Shown here in pieces: positions 50,853 to 59,521 of a stretch of 64,000 bases of DNA. A program made the translations under genes and the position numbers. Within the stretch, counting starts at the first letter, position 1. Each line of letters opens with the position of its first letter. Under the pieces are notes generated by a model. That model made no database searches. It worked only from the letters and a program-made list of their open reading frames with translations, and was not told where the DNA came from. Location: the NCBI RefSeq assembly GCF_014192105.1, contig NZ_JACHXK010000003.1, positions 434,001 through 498,000 on the forward strand. The letters are read 5' to 3'. Source of the DNA: Paenibacillus phyllosphaerae. GTDB taxonomy: Bacteria > Bacillota > Bacilli > Paenibacillales > Paenibacillaceae.

Positions 50853-51269
50853 ATGCGTCTGATGGGATTGGATTACGGCGACCGCAATATCGGAGTTGCC
50901 GTCAGCGACGCATTCGGCTGGACCGCGCAAAGTGTTGGGGTCGTACAGAAGCGGCGAGACAATGGCGAGCTTGATGAGATTGCCAAGCTTGTCGCTGAGC
51001 GTGAAGTAAGCGAGATCGTGGTTGGTCTACCTAAGAACATGAATGGCACCATCGGTCCGCGTGGCGAAATTTGCATCGCATTCGCACAAGATTTGCAGCA
51101 AAAGCTAAACTTACCCGTTCACCTTTGGGACGAAAGGCTAACGACAGTAGCAGCCGAGCGTACGCTCCTTGAAGCAGACGTCAGCCGGAAGAAGCGAAAA
51201 TTGAATGTAGACAAAATGGCGGCTCAGCTCATTTTGCAAAATTATCTCGATTCTAAAACGAAAAGGTGA
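50853..51269 (+). CDS. ruvX: Putative pre-16S rRNA nuclease / Holliday junction resolvase (YqgF)
   Basis: A 138-residue RNase H-fold protein of the YqgF/RuvX family: GLDYGDRNIGVAVSD (about 4-18), VVGLPKNMNGTIGP, WDERLTTVAAER and the C-terminal DKMAAQLILQNYL. E. coli YqgF processes the 16S rRNA 5' end; resolvase activity is debated. ATG 50853 follows AAGGTC. It ends just upstream of the first DUF1292 gene. Confidence 0.94.
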   Translation: MRLMGLDYGDRNIGVAVSDAFGWTAQSVGVVQKRRDNGELDEIAKLVAEREVSEIVVGLPKNMNGTIGPRGEICIAFAQDLQQKLNLPVHLWDERLTTVAAERTLLEADVSRKKRKLNVDKMAAQLILQNYLDSKTKR

Positions 51270-51277
51270 GGGTTACG

Positions 51278-51580
51278 ATGGCAAAGGACGACATGCAGTA
51301 CGAAGAGCCGGAAATCATCTACATTCCAGATGAAGAAGGCAACGAGGAAGAATTCGAGGTTGTCATGAAGTTTGAGGTAGACGGGTCCGATCAAAAATAT
51401 ATGATGGTCGTTCCACTCAATCCCGATGAAGACGATGAAGAGGCTGAAGAGGTATACGCCTTCCGTTACGAAGAAGAAGGCGATGATCTGAAGCTGTATA
51501 CGATCGAGGATGAAGAAGAGTGGAATATGGTCGAGGAGACGTTCAATACGCTTCTCGGCGAAATCGACGAGAACGATTAG
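51278..51580 (+). CDS. DUF1292 protein (YrzB-like), first copy
   Basis: A 100-residue, very acidic protein of the DUF1292 family, with the repeated motif EEEFEVVMKFEVDGSDQKYM and EDEEEWNMVEETFNTLL at the C-terminus. Function unknown. ATG 51278 follows AAAGGTGAGGG. It is followed 33 nt later by a second, divergent DUF1292 gene. Confidence 0.9.
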   Translation: MAKDDMQYEEPEIIYIPDEEGNEEEFEVVMKFEVDGSDQKYMMVVPLNPDEDDEEAEEVYAFRYEEEGDDLKLYTIEDEEEWNMVEETFNTLLGEIDEND

Positions 51581-51613
51581 TCGTTGTCGAGTACGTAAAG
51601 GAGCTAATGCCGG

Positions 51614-51913
51614 TTGAACGATCTTGAACGCATTTCCGTATTAGGTCCAATCTACGGTAACGAAGTCGAATTGGTCGGGGACAGCGGCAGTACGGAAGTG
51701 TTCCGTATCGTTGCCGAGTTCCGGCTGGATGGGCAAGGGTATGCCGGTCTTCAGACCGCTGCTATGCGCAAGGAAGATGAGGTAGCTTTCTTCCGGATCG
51801 TGACGCAGGAGGGCGGAGAGCCGGAACTGGAGTCCATAGATGATGAGGATGAGTGGGAAGCGGCATCAGAAGCATTCGATGATCTGATGTTCGCTGGTGA
51901 CGAGCAGCCTTAA
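51614..51913 (+). CDS. DUF1292 protein, second copy
   Basis: A 99-residue acidic protein with the same plan as its neighbour: VFRIVAEFRLDGQGYAGLQ in the middle and DDEDEWEAASEAFDDLM near the end. The two are diverged paralogues rather than a recent duplication. TTG 51614 has AAAGGAG ten bases upstream. A terminator lies 60 nt after the stop. Confidence 0.85.
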   Translation: MNDLERISVLGPIYGNEVELVGDSGSTEVFRIVAEFRLDGQGYAGLQTAAMRKEDEVAFFRIVTQEGGEPELESIDDEDEWEAASEAFDDLMFAGDEQP

Positions 51914-51972
51914 TAAGGTGTAGCTCGACCCCCGATCATCTCGCATCGAACCTAATCGCATGAGTGTCTTAA

Positions 51973-51997
51973 GGGGCGGTCCAAGGCCGTCCCTTTT
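51973..51997 (+). terminator. Intrinsic terminator of the alaS-DUF1292 group
   Basis: GGGGCGG pairs with CCGTCCC around TCCAAGG; TTTT follows. Confidence 0.7.
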
Positions 51998-52007
51998 GAT
52001 GTGTGCG

Positions 52008-52036
52008 TTATTATGTACAGCTCACTTAGTTATAAT
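52008..52036 (+). promoter_or_regulatory. Possible promoter of mltG
   Basis: A perfect TATAAT (52031-52036) lies 38 nt before mltG; the -35 at 17 nt (TTATTA) is weak. Confidence 0.45.
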
Positions 52037-52073
52037 AGTTGAGAGACGATGCCGTGAAACGGAGGACTTCAGA

Positions 52074-53198
52074 TTGGATCAGAGTAAGCAGCCGGCCGCT
52101 GGCAGAAGGGTTCGAAGCGGTCCGAGCAAAGGTCGGATTACATTTTGGGTCATTACATCAATACTGGGGTGTATGCTGCTTGTTGTAGCAGCCGTGGCGC
52201 TTTATATATGGAACGGGCTGCGCCCAACGGCTGAAGGTGAAGTGAAGCAAGTTGAATTGAAGAGCGGCATGTCACCGGCCCGGTTTGCGAATGAGTTGGA
52301 AAATCAGGGGATCATACGGGATGCTATTATTTTTAGCTACTACTTGCGGATTAAGGACGAGGGAGATCGCTTTCAAGCCGGGGTGTACGAGCTTACTCCG
52401 GGCATGGACAAGCAAGCCATCATCGACAAGCTGAATGCAGGCGAGACGATGAAGACGGAGACGGTACGGTTTACCATTCCTGAAGGATACACGATCGAAC
52501 AAATTGCCGATACATTGAGCGTGGACGGCATCGTGGATAAAACCGCATTCCTGACCTTGGCGGATACGAGCCGAACGTGGGCAGACACGGATGAAGCCGG
52601 GCATATTCCCGATTCGGCTGACTTGGAGCATCGCTTGGAAGGCTATTTATTCCCGGAGACCTACGAGATGGAGAAAGGGAGCACAGCGGAGCAACTCATC
52701 GATCGGATGCTGAAGGAGCTGGATCGCAAGCTGGACTCGCTACCAGAGAACTGGGAAGAAGCCATGGCAGAGCGCAACGTTGATTTTCACCAACTTCTAA
52801 CGATAGCATCGCTTATCGAGCGTGAAGTTGTTGTTGATAAGGAACGGCCGATCGTCGCGGGTATCATCTACAACCGGTTGAAGGAAGAGATGCCGCTTCA
52901 GATTGATGCCACCGTGCAATATTTGCTAGACAAACAAAAAGAGCGGCTGCTTGAGAGCGATCTGGACGTCGAGAGCCCTTATAACACGTATAAAGTGAAA
53001 GGCCTGCCGCCCGGACCGATCGCTTCGCCAAGCTTGAAGTCGATCGAGGCAGCGCTCTATCCAGAGGAGACGGATTATCTGTTCTACGTCACCAAGAAGG
53101 ATGGCACGAACGAGCATCTGTTTGCGCGCACCTATAGCGAGCATAATAAAAATATTCGCAAGAGCAATGAAACGGCGAAAACTTCAACGAATGAATAA
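52074..53198 (+). CDS. mltG: Endolytic murein transglycosylase MltG
   Basis: A 374-residue YceG/MltG enzyme that cleaves nascent glycan strands at the membrane. A cytosolic basic start is followed by a membrane helix (about 23-45), a LysM-like part (VRFTIPEGYTIEQIADTL), and the catalytic domain with the Glu in ASLIEREVV and NTYKVKGLPPGPIASPSL. TTG 52074 has GGAGGAC eight bases upstream; the longer frame crosses the promoter. It is followed by two U32 genes. Confidence 0.94.
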   Translation: MDQSKQPAAGRRVRSGPSKGRITFWVITSILGCMLLVVAAVALYIWNGLRPTAEGEVKQVELKSGMSPARFANELENQGIIRDAIIFSYYLRIKDEGDRFQAGVYELTPGMDKQAIIDKLNAGETMKTETVRFTIPEGYTIEQIADTLSVDGIVDKTAFLTLADTSRTWADTDEAGHIPDSADLEHRLEGYLFPETYEMEKGSTAEQLIDRMLKELDRKLDSLPENWEEAMAERNVDFHQLLTIASLIEREVVVDKERPIVAGIIYNRLKEEMPLQIDATVQYLLDKQKERLLESDLDVESPYNTYKVKGLPPGPIASPSLKSIEAALYPEETDYLFYVTKKDGTNEHLFARTYSEHNKNIRKSNETAKTSTNE

Positions 53199-53232
53199 GA
53201 CCACAACGATGATTTAAGGAGGGCGTTCGTCT

Positions 53233-54201
53233 ATGGCAACAAAGCCCGAACTTATCACCAGCGCCTCTTCGCTTGAGGAACTGGTACGTTATATGGATGC
53301 CGGCGCAGATGCGTTCTTGCTTGGCGAAGCCACGTATGGCGTCAGGATGCCTGGCGATTTCACGATCGACATGTTGACAGAGGCCGTGAAGGTCGCGAAG
53401 CCGCGCGGCGTGAAGATCTATGCTGCACTCAACAATGTAATGGATAATCACACGGTAGCTTCGTTGCCAGCTTACCTCGAACAGCTTGCTCAGATCGGCA
53501 TCGACGCCATTGTATTCGGCGATCCGGCGATATTGATGAACGCGCGCTCGAAGGCCCCAGGCATTCCGCTTCATTGGAATGCGGAGATGACTTCCACGAA
53601 CTATGCGACGGCGGATTACTGGGGCAAGCGGGGCGCAACGAGAGTCGTGCTCGCGCGAGAGCTTAACATGGAGCAGGTACTGGAAGCGAAAGCGAAAGGC
53701 AGTCTTGAGGTACAAGTGCAAGTACACGGCATGACGAATATCTATCATTCGAAACGGCCGCTAGTACGCAACTATATGGATCATCAGAAGGAAGCGGGAG
53801 CTAAGTTCGCTGAGGGCGATCATTTGCCGATCGATGGCGTTCCGGTAGGCACCCAAGAAGACGGTATGTATCTGATTGAGGCTGAACGTCCTGAAGAGCG
53901 TTTTCCGATATATGAAGACTTGAATGGCACGCATGTCATGAGTTCGGACGATCTGTGCATGATCGAGAATTTACATGAGCTGATGGAAGGCAATGTGGAC
54001 AGCTTCCGTATTGAACCGATTCTGAAGTCGGTGGAATACAATGAGGTCGTTATCCGAGCCTACCGCAGTGCGATTGACGCCTACTACGAAGACCCGGACG
54101 GCTATGAATTCAATGAAGAATGGCTTGAGGCGATTCAAGACGTACAAGATCCGAAACGCGAGTTATCGTACGGATTCTTCTATAAAGAGCAAGTTTATTG
54201 A
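53233..54201 (+). CDS. trhP1: U32-family tRNA hydroxylation protein, TrhP1-like (YrrN)
   Basis: A 322-residue peptidase-U32-family protein lacking the cysteine cluster of its partner. Conserved parts include AGADAFLLGEATYGVRM and DSFRIEPILKSVEY. In B. subtilis YrrN and YrrO act together in prephenate-dependent hydroxylation of U34 in tRNA. ATG 53233 follows AAGGAGGGC. It is encoded just upstream of the larger U32 protein. The methyltransferase trmR, which precedes it in B. subtilis, is absent here. Confidence 0.85.
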   Translation: MATKPELITSASSLEELVRYMDAGADAFLLGEATYGVRMPGDFTIDMLTEAVKVAKPRGVKIYAALNNVMDNHTVASLPAYLEQLAQIGIDAIVFGDPAILMNARSKAPGIPLHWNAEMTSTNYATADYWGKRGATRVVLARELNMEQVLEAKAKGSLEVQVQVHGMTNIYHSKRPLVRNYMDHQKEAGAKFAEGDHLPIDGVPVGTQEDGMYLIEAERPEERFPIYEDLNGTHVMSSDDLCMIENLHELMEGNVDSFRIEPILKSVEYNEVVIRAYRSAIDAYYEDPDGYEFNEEWLEAIQDVQDPKRELSYGFFYKEQVY

Positions 54202-54266
54202 CCGTTTGGCCGCTGGTCGGATGGTCAGACATCAGGATGGACGAGAATAACAGGAGGTGAACGACC

Positions 54267-55520
54267 ATGGCAACGAAGACCAAGCCGCAATATACGGGTA
54301 AACGTCATCGTCTGGACCGACCAGAGTTGCTAGCGCCAGCAGGTAATCTGGAAAAGCTGAAATTTGCCGTGCACTACGGTGCGGATGCGGTTTATATTGG
54401 CGGTCAGCAGTACGGTCTACGGTCGAACGCAGATAATTTTACATTCGAAGAGATGAAGGAAGGCGTGGAATTCGCGGCTCGTTACGGCGCCAAAGTGTTC
54501 GTGGCTACGAATATTTATGCTCATAACGAAGACTTGGATGGGATCGAAGATTATCTTCGGGGTCTTGAAGAGGCGGGAATCGCGGCGATTATCGCTGCCG
54601 ATCCGATTATTATGGACACGGCCATGCGCGTAGCGCCAAAGCTCGAGGTTCATGTCAGCACGCAGCAATCGACGATGAACTGGCAGGCCGTACAGTTCTG
54701 GAAAGATGAAGGCGCGCCGCGTGTCGTATTGGCACGTGAGGCAAGCTTGGAAGAAATCGCGGAGATTAAGAATCATGTCGATGTTGAGATCGAAGCGTTC
54801 ATCCATGGCGCGATGTGTTCCTCGTATTCAGGCCGCTGCGTATTGTCGAACCATTTTACCGATCGTGACTCCAATCGCGGGGGCTGCTGCCAGTCTTGCC
54901 GCTGGAAATACGATATTTATGAAGACGACATTCAGCTGTTCGGCATGGATGAAGACAAGTTCACGATGGGCTCCAAAGACTTGTGCATGCTCGAGAACAT
55001 TCCGGATCTGATTGAAGTTGGCGTCGACAGCTTCAAGATCGAAGGCCGAATGAAAAGTCTGCACTATGTCGCGACCGTTGTTCATGCTTACCGTAGAGCG
55101 ATCGATGCCTATATGGCCGATCCGGACAACTATGAGTTGAAGGAAGAGTGGCTCCATGACATTCAGAAGGCAGCCAATCGTCCGCTCAACAGCGGATTCT
55201 TCTATGATACGCCGGGCGCTGAAGACCACATCTATGGTCCGGAAGATAAAGCCGCTCCTTACGATTTCGCGGGAGTTGTCTTGTCTTATGATGCCGAGAC
55301 GGGCTTAGCGGTCGTGCAGCAGCGGAATCATTTCAAGCCGGGACAGGAAGTTGAATTCTTCGGGCCGAACGGTACATCGTTCAAACAGATCGTTGGCGAG
55401 CTGAAGAATGAAGCCGGTGAGCCGCTCGATGCGGCGAGACATCCGCTTCAGCCAATCGTGATGCGGGTCGAACGACCTGTGCAGCCGATGGATATGATGC
55501 GTAAACGGATTCGTCCATAA
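54267..55520 (+). CDS. trhP2: U32-family tRNA hydroxylation protein, TrhP2-like (YrrO)
   Basis: A 417-residue U32-family protein: RPELLAPAGNLEKLKFAVHYGADAVYIGG near the N-terminus, then IHGAMCSSYSGRC and RGGCCQSCRW supplying cysteines for an Fe-S cluster, DSFKIEGRMKSLHY, and a C-terminal beta-barrel (about 330-400). The homologues TrhP and YrrO make 5-hydroxyuridine at tRNA position 34. ATG 54267 follows ACAGGAGGTGA. A terminator follows. Confidence 0.9.
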   Translation: MATKTKPQYTGKRHRLDRPELLAPAGNLEKLKFAVHYGADAVYIGGQQYGLRSNADNFTFEEMKEGVEFAARYGAKVFVATNIYAHNEDLDGIEDYLRGLEEAGIAAIIAADPIIMDTAMRVAPKLEVHVSTQQSTMNWQAVQFWKDEGAPRVVLAREASLEEIAEIKNHVDVEIEAFIHGAMCSSYSGRCVLSNHFTDRDSNRGGCCQSCRWKYDIYEDDIQLFGMDEDKFTMGSKDLCMLENIPDLIEVGVDSFKIEGRMKSLHYVATVVHAYRRAIDAYMADPDNYELKEEWLHDIQKAANRPLNSGFFYDTPGAEDHIYGPEDKAAPYDFAGVVLSYDAETGLAVVQQRNHFKPGQEVEFFGPNGTSFKQIVGELKNEAGEPLDAARHPLQPIVMRVERPVQPMDMMRKRIRP

Positions 55521-55529
55521 GGTATTATA

Positions 55530-55579
55530 AGCTCGATTCCCAATTTCCCGAAAATTGGAATCGGGCTTTTTAATTTTTT
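55530..55579 (+). terminator. Intrinsic terminator after trhP2
   Basis: AGCTCGATTCC pairs with GGAATCGGGCT enclosing CAATTT/AAATTG; a T-rich run follows. Confidence 0.88.
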
Positions 55580-55592
55580 TGTTAATTTGCTA

Positions 55593-55620
55593 TTAATATG
55601 AATGTAAGGGATGCCGATAT
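55593..55620 (+). promoter_or_regulatory. Sigma-D (flagellar) type promoter of the chemoreceptor
   Basis: GCCGATAT (55613-55620) is an exact match to the sigma-D -10. TTAA (55593-55596) lies 16 nt upstream against the consensus TAAA. The start codon is 137 nt downstream. Confidence 0.75.
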
Positions 55621-55756
55621 ACACGAGTAGGGGAATTGGCAATTGTGTTTATGTAATAAAGCAAGCGTTTCCACGGACCGCGTAATCGGGTACCGAAGCA
55701 AATTCAATTCGCCCCCAAACTAGCAGACTACATATTACAGAGGGTGGTGTCGTAGC

Positions 55757-57913
55757 ATGAAGAAAAGCAAGTGGTTTGCGAATTCAACTAAAGATAAGAA
55801 GAGCGCTGCGAAACAGGGGAAGAAAGCATCAGCGGCGGGGTCCAAATTGAAAGCGCTTTATGCCAGACTGCAAGAAACGACGAAACAACTTAATATGAAG
55901 AACCCGGTTCAATCGGTCGGCCTTAAATTATTTTTAATTATTTTCTCGGCCATTCTGGTCTGCGTGCTCGTCGTCGGGTTGTCGTCGTATTCCACTTCGA
56001 AATCGATCATCAAGAAGAAAGTGTCCGAATCGAATGAGGTTGCGCTTCATCAATCGAACGGCAAATTAAATTTGATGTTCCAGAATTTCGAAGACTTGAC
56101 CATGCAGATCATGCTGGACAACAATGTACAAGATCAGCTCAACATCGTGCGGTCCGCGGTAGAAGATTATGAGCGTTTCCAGGCTACGATGAACATCGGA
56201 AAGATGCTGCAAAGTTATGTAGTCGGTAATCAGTCGATCGTAAGCACGAACATGATTGCCATCGATGGATCATTACCGCCAATGTCCGTCGGCAGTACGA
56301 TCAGTTCGGCGCAGAGTGAAGAATGGTTCAAGCAGGTGCTCGCGCTTGACGGCAAAGTGAGTTGGATCGGGGTTCGGGATAAAGGTCTAAGCGGTTCTAG
56401 CTCGAATCCAACGTTAGGACTAGCACGGGTAATTAAGAATACAACGACCAACGAAGGCAAATTCGTCCTTGTGATGGAGTTTAATGTTAATTTCTTGGCC
56501 AAACAGCTTGAAGATCTCCAGCTTGGCGAGGGCAGCCGGGTCTCGATCGTGGACAGCAACAGCAATATTATCTATGACGAAGATCTAGCTTTGGTTGGCA
56601 AACCTTCTACGATCGCTTTGCCTGAAGGATCCGCCAAGGGAACATTGGAAGGAAAAGGGCTATCGGGCGAGAATGTGCTCGCGTTCTACGACCAATTCGA
56701 GGTGATGGACTGGCGTTTGCTCGGTACCGTGCCTGTTGAACATCTGGTGAAGGACGCCGGGCAAATTAAAACGACAACATGGATTATCGCGGCGATTGCA
56801 GCCTTGCTTGCCATTGCTATCGGCTTGTTCGTTATTCGGATTGTCGCCATGCCGCTCATTAGATTGCGCAATCTGATGAATGAAGGTGCGCTTGGCAATC
56901 TGAACGTTCGCGCGGATAACAAGAGTAAGGATGAGATAGGTCAATTGGCGAGTAGTTTTAACCAGATGATGGAGCAAATAACGACGCTAGTGAAGCAGAC
57001 GACACAATCCGCCACAGAGGTGCTGCAGACAGCGGGAGAGCTCGCTGAAGCTTCGAAACAGACCGCTGCCTCGGCCAAGGAGATTGCCGTCGCAACGGAA
57101 GAGATCGCAGGCGGTGCCACATCTTTGGCGGTGGAGTCGGAACGCGGATCTGATCTGACTGGCGAGATAGAAGATCAGATGAAGCAGGTGCTCGAGGATA
57201 ATGTCATGATGGGCCGCTCGGCCAAAGAGGTAGAGCGGGCGAGCGTGCAAGGCGCCGACTATATGAATGTGCTCATCTCCAAAACCGGTGCTACGGAAGA
57301 AATGACACGCTCGATGGTCGATAAAGTAGATCGGTTGAAGGAAAGCACGAATTCGATCCGCAAAATATTAGAGGTGCTGCAGAGCCTCACGAAGCAAACG
57401 AACATTCTTTCGTTGAATGCAACGATTGAAGCTGCAAGAGCAGGCGCTGCCGGCAAAGGATTCATGGTCGTCGCGGATGAAATTCGCAAGCTGGCCGACC
57501 AATCCAAGCATTCGATCGACGTCGTCGGCCAAATTACAGTGACGATTCAGCATGAAGTCGAAGAAACCGTACGCGTTCTGACAGAGGCGTATCCGATGTT
57601 CCAGGAACAGATTGTATCGGTTAAGGACGCCAATGAGATCTTCCTTTCGGTGCAAACTCAGATGAGTCAGTTCGTCGATAAGTTGGAATCGGTAACCGCA
57701 TCGGTAGGCACGCTCGAACAATCGCAGAAGGTATTGGCCGAAGCGATGGGGAATGTCAGCGCGGTAGCTGAAGAATCTTCGGCTACTTCGGAGGAAGTTG
57801 CTTCTCTGAGCCATGAGCAGACAAGAATTGCCGAAGGTCTCGTACGGTTGTCAGACAAGCTGGAGACGGTATCCAATGGGTTATCGGAGGCTCTGCAACG
57901 ATTCCGTACGTAA
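55757..57913 (+). CDS. Methyl-accepting chemotaxis protein
   Basis: A 718-residue chemoreceptor. A Lys-rich cytosolic N-terminus (about 1-50) precedes the first membrane helix (about 55-77); a Cache-like extracellular sensor (about 80-335) and a second helix (about 337-360) follow. Then come HAMP (about 360-415) and a signalling coiled coil whose tip is [21 protein letters not shown] (within about 550-570). The ligand is unknown. ATG 55757 follows GAGGGTGG. A sigma-D-like promoter upstream ties it to motility. Confidence 0.94.
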   Translation: MKKSKWFANSTKDKKSAAKQGKKASAAGSKLKALYARLQETTKQLNMKNPVQSVGLKLFLIIFSAILVCVLVVGLSSYSTSKSIIKKKVSESNEVALHQSNGKLNLMFQNFEDLTMQIMLDNNVQDQLNIVRSAVEDYERFQATMNIGKMLQSYVVGNQSIVSTNMIAIDGSLPPMSVGSTISSAQSEEWFKQVLALDGKVSWIGVRDKGLSGSSSNPTLGLARVIKNTTTNEGKFVLVMEFNVNFLAKQLEDLQLGEGSRVSIVDSNSNIIYDEDLALVGKPSTIALPEGSAKGTLEGKGLSGENVLAFYDQFEVMDWRLLGTVPVEHLVKDAGQIKTTTWIIAAIAALLAIAIGLFVIRIVAMPLIRLRNLMNEGALGNLNVRADNKSKDEIGQLASSFNQMMEQITTLVKQTTQSATEVLQTAGELAEASKQTAASAKEIAVATEEIAGGATSLAVESERGSDLTGEIEDQMKQVLEDNVMMGRSAKEVERASVQGADYMNVLISKTGATEEMTRSMVDKVDRLKESTNSIRKILEVLQSLTKQTNILSLNATIEAARAGAAGKGFMVVADEIRKLADQSKHSIDVVGQITVTIQHEVEETVRVLTEAYPMFQEQIVSVKDANEIFLSVQTQMSQFVDKLESVTASVGTLEQSQKVLAEAMGNVSAVAEESSATSEEVASLSHEQTRIAEGLVRLSDKLETVSNGLSEALQRFRT

Positions 57914-57926
57914 TAGAACTAGAGGC

Positions 57927-57974
57927 ATAAACAACAAAGGAGACCGGCATAAGCCGGTCTCCTTTGTTGTTTAT
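57927..57974. terminator. Bidirectional terminator (chemoreceptor / YugP)
   Basis: A perfect 22-bp stem with an ATAA loop: ATAAACAACAAAGG-type arm plus AGACCGGC and its complement. T-rich ends on both strands serve the two convergent genes. Confidence 0.93.
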
Positions 57975-57978
57975 CGGA

Positions 57979-58659
57979 TCAATCGTCACTGCTTCTGAAA
58001 ATCATAATATATTTAATCAGCTCAAGTAGTGAAATCAACGCAGCTGCAACGTACGTTAGTGCCGCCGCATTCAATACTTTGGCTACTCCTCGTTCCTCTT
58101 GGTTCGTTATGAATCCTTCTGCGACCATAAGATCTCTTGCTCTGGAACTTGCGTTAAATTCGACAGGCAGCGTAACGAGCTGGAAAGCAACCGCCGCGGA
58201 GAAGAAGATAATGCCAAGTCCGATCAGGCCGGTAAAGTGGAACAGAAAACCGGCTAGCAAGAGGAATGGGGCTGCTCCCGATGCGATATTAACGAGCGGG
58301 AACATTTTGTGCCTGAGCGTCAGCATAGGGTAACTGACTTTGTGCTGAATCGCGTGGCCAACTTCATGACACGCAACGGAAATGGCCGAGATGGAGCTTT
58401 CATAATATACAGGCTCCGATAATCGTACAACTCTATGGATCGGATCGTAGTGGTCCGAAAGTGTCCCTGGCACGGGCTCAACCGGCACATCGTGCAAGCC
58501 GTTGCTGTCAAGCATGCGGCGTGCGGCCTGATAGCCTGTTAGGCCGCTCATCGCTCTGACCTCCGACCATTTCTTAAATGTCCCGCGAACGCGGAATTGC
58601 GCCCAGATCGAGACGGCAAAGGCGATGAGAATGAGAAAGTCCATCGGGTGAAAAAACAT
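57979..58659 (-). CDS. YugP-type zinc membrane metalloprotease
   Basis: A 226-residue membrane protein with a zinc-protease motif CHEVGHAIQH (about residue 95) and four hydrophobic segments. It matches the YugP/DUF (M48-like) neutral zinc metallopeptidase family; substrate unknown. The start at 58659 has AAGGAGGAA upstream. It lies 42 nt downstream of the merR gene on the same strand, suggesting one transcript. Confidence 0.88.
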   Translation of the reverse strand: MFFHPMDFLILIAFAVSIWAQFRVRGTFKKWSEVRAMSGLTGYQAARRMLDSNGLHDVPVEPVPGTLSDHYDPIHRVVRLSEPVYYESSISAISVACHEVGHAIQHKVSYPMLTLRHKMFPLVNIASGAAPFLLLAGFLFHFTGLIGLGIIFFSAAVAFQLVTLPVEFNASSRARDLMVAEGFITNQEERGVAKVLNAAALTYVAAALISLLELIKYIMIFRSSDD

Positions 58660-58701
58660 ATGCGTTCCTCCTTCATTCTAATGAAGGTCTTCGGCAGCAG
58701 C

Positions 58702-59142
58702 TTACATAAACCCGCTTTTGTTCATCAGTAGCATTAGCGCTTCGACACAGGCTGCAGTGGATGGCACCAATCGTTTGATGACTTTCTGCGCCTGACTTGG
58801 CTTCAGTTGACTCAATACAGGCTCAAGCTCTTTGACTTCGCGCTGAAGCTGCTCTAGATGAAGTTGAAGGTCTGTCAGCTTACCGGAAACCTGCTCTTCA
58901 GATGAAATTTTTTGCCAGCCGTTCAGGTTGGCTTTAATCTCATCTAATGAATACTTGTCTTTTTTCATTTGTTCAATACGTTTGAGCCGGTGCAACGTTT
59001 CATCACTGTAGAGCCGATAATTTTTGGCTGATCTGGCTTCTGGCTCGATAAGTCCTGAGGAAGTATAAAAATCAATCGTTCGGGGACTGACACCTGCAAG
59101 TTTGGAGAGCTCGCCAATACGGTACAATGGTTTCTCTTCCAT
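58702..59142 (-). CDS. MerR-family transcriptional regulator
   Basis: A 146-residue MerR-type regulator: the N-terminal winged helix-turn-helix (YRIGELSKLAGVSPRTIDFY, about 6-25) and NYRLYSDETL, then a long coiled-coil dimerisation helix (about 85-120). It has no obvious effector or metal-binding domain. The start at 59142 has AAGGTGAG upstream; a longer frame begins at 59166. It is encoded with the YugP protease and divergent from amt. Confidence 0.85.
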   Translation of the reverse strand: MEEKPLYRIGELSKLAGVSPRTIDFYTSSGLIEPEARSAKNYRLYSDETLHRLKRIEQMKKDKYSLDEIKANLNGWQKISSEEQVSGKLTDLQLHLEQLQREVKELEPVLSQLKPSQAQKVIKRLVPSTAACVEALMLLMNKSGFM

Positions 59143-59181
59143 AGTCTCACCTTCTTTCAAACACAAGATTACTTATTATCT

Positions 59182-59211
59182 ATGATACCGAAAAATGAAC
59201 CATACAGTCAA
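59182..59211 (-). promoter_or_regulatory. Probable promoter of merR-yugP
   Basis: On the minus strand TTGACT (59211-59206), 18-nt spacer, TATCAT (59187-59182). Confidence 0.55.
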
Positions 59212-59362
59212 ACGTGATGCTTTCGGCCAATGATTTTTATTAAACCTGACATAGGAATTCGTAACAGGCGAGCCTCTTGCACTTCCAGAGTGGACAGCTG
59301 TGCATTAGACAAGCCGAAATGCGAAGGATAAACGCGGATTTTTGCAGAAAATTCATTCAAAC

Positions 59363-59379
59363 TGTGAAAAAACTTAACA
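59363..59379. promoter_or_regulatory. GlnR/TnrA box upstream of amt
   Basis: TGTGAAAAAACTTAACA matches the GlnR/TnrA consensus TGTNA-N7-TNACA at every fixed position. It lies about 100 nt upstream of the predicted amt transcription start. Confidence 0.72.
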
Positions 59380-59417
59380 TTCGTCTTGTTTGAACAAGCG
59401 AATGTTAGAATTTTTTT
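59376..59417 (+). terminator. Orphan hairpin with T-tract between merR and amt
   Basis: AACATTCG and CTTGTT pair with AACAAG and CGAATGTT around TG (59376-59406), followed by AGAA and seven T (59411-59417). No gene ends here on the plus strand; it may terminate a small RNA or block readthrough. Confidence 0.6.
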
Positions 59418-59419
59418 CA
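59403..59419. promoter_or_regulatory. Second, imperfect GlnR/TnrA-like box
   Basis: TGTTAGAATTTTTTTCA has one mismatch to TGTNA-N7-TNACA. Its centre is 40 bp from the perfect box, about four helical turns. Confidence 0.4.
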
Positions 59420-59437
59420 GTTCAACTAAAAACTGTA

Positions 59438-59466
59438 TTGTCAAATCAGGTTCTTCTGACTATAAT
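59438..59466 (+). promoter_or_regulatory. Sigma-A promoter of amt
   Basis: TTGTCA (59438-59443), 17-nt spacer, perfect TATAAT (59461-59466), 55 nt before the amt start. Confidence 0.82.
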
Positions 59467-59521
59467 GACATTAAGTCTTTCCTAGAGTGTAAGGAATCAT
59501 CACATTGAGGGAGTGGTCGTT

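Noticed and set aside
59208-59444. A 78-codon frame on the minus strand in the merR-amt gap
   Set aside because: No SD, no recognised family, and it runs through the hairpin and GlnR box.
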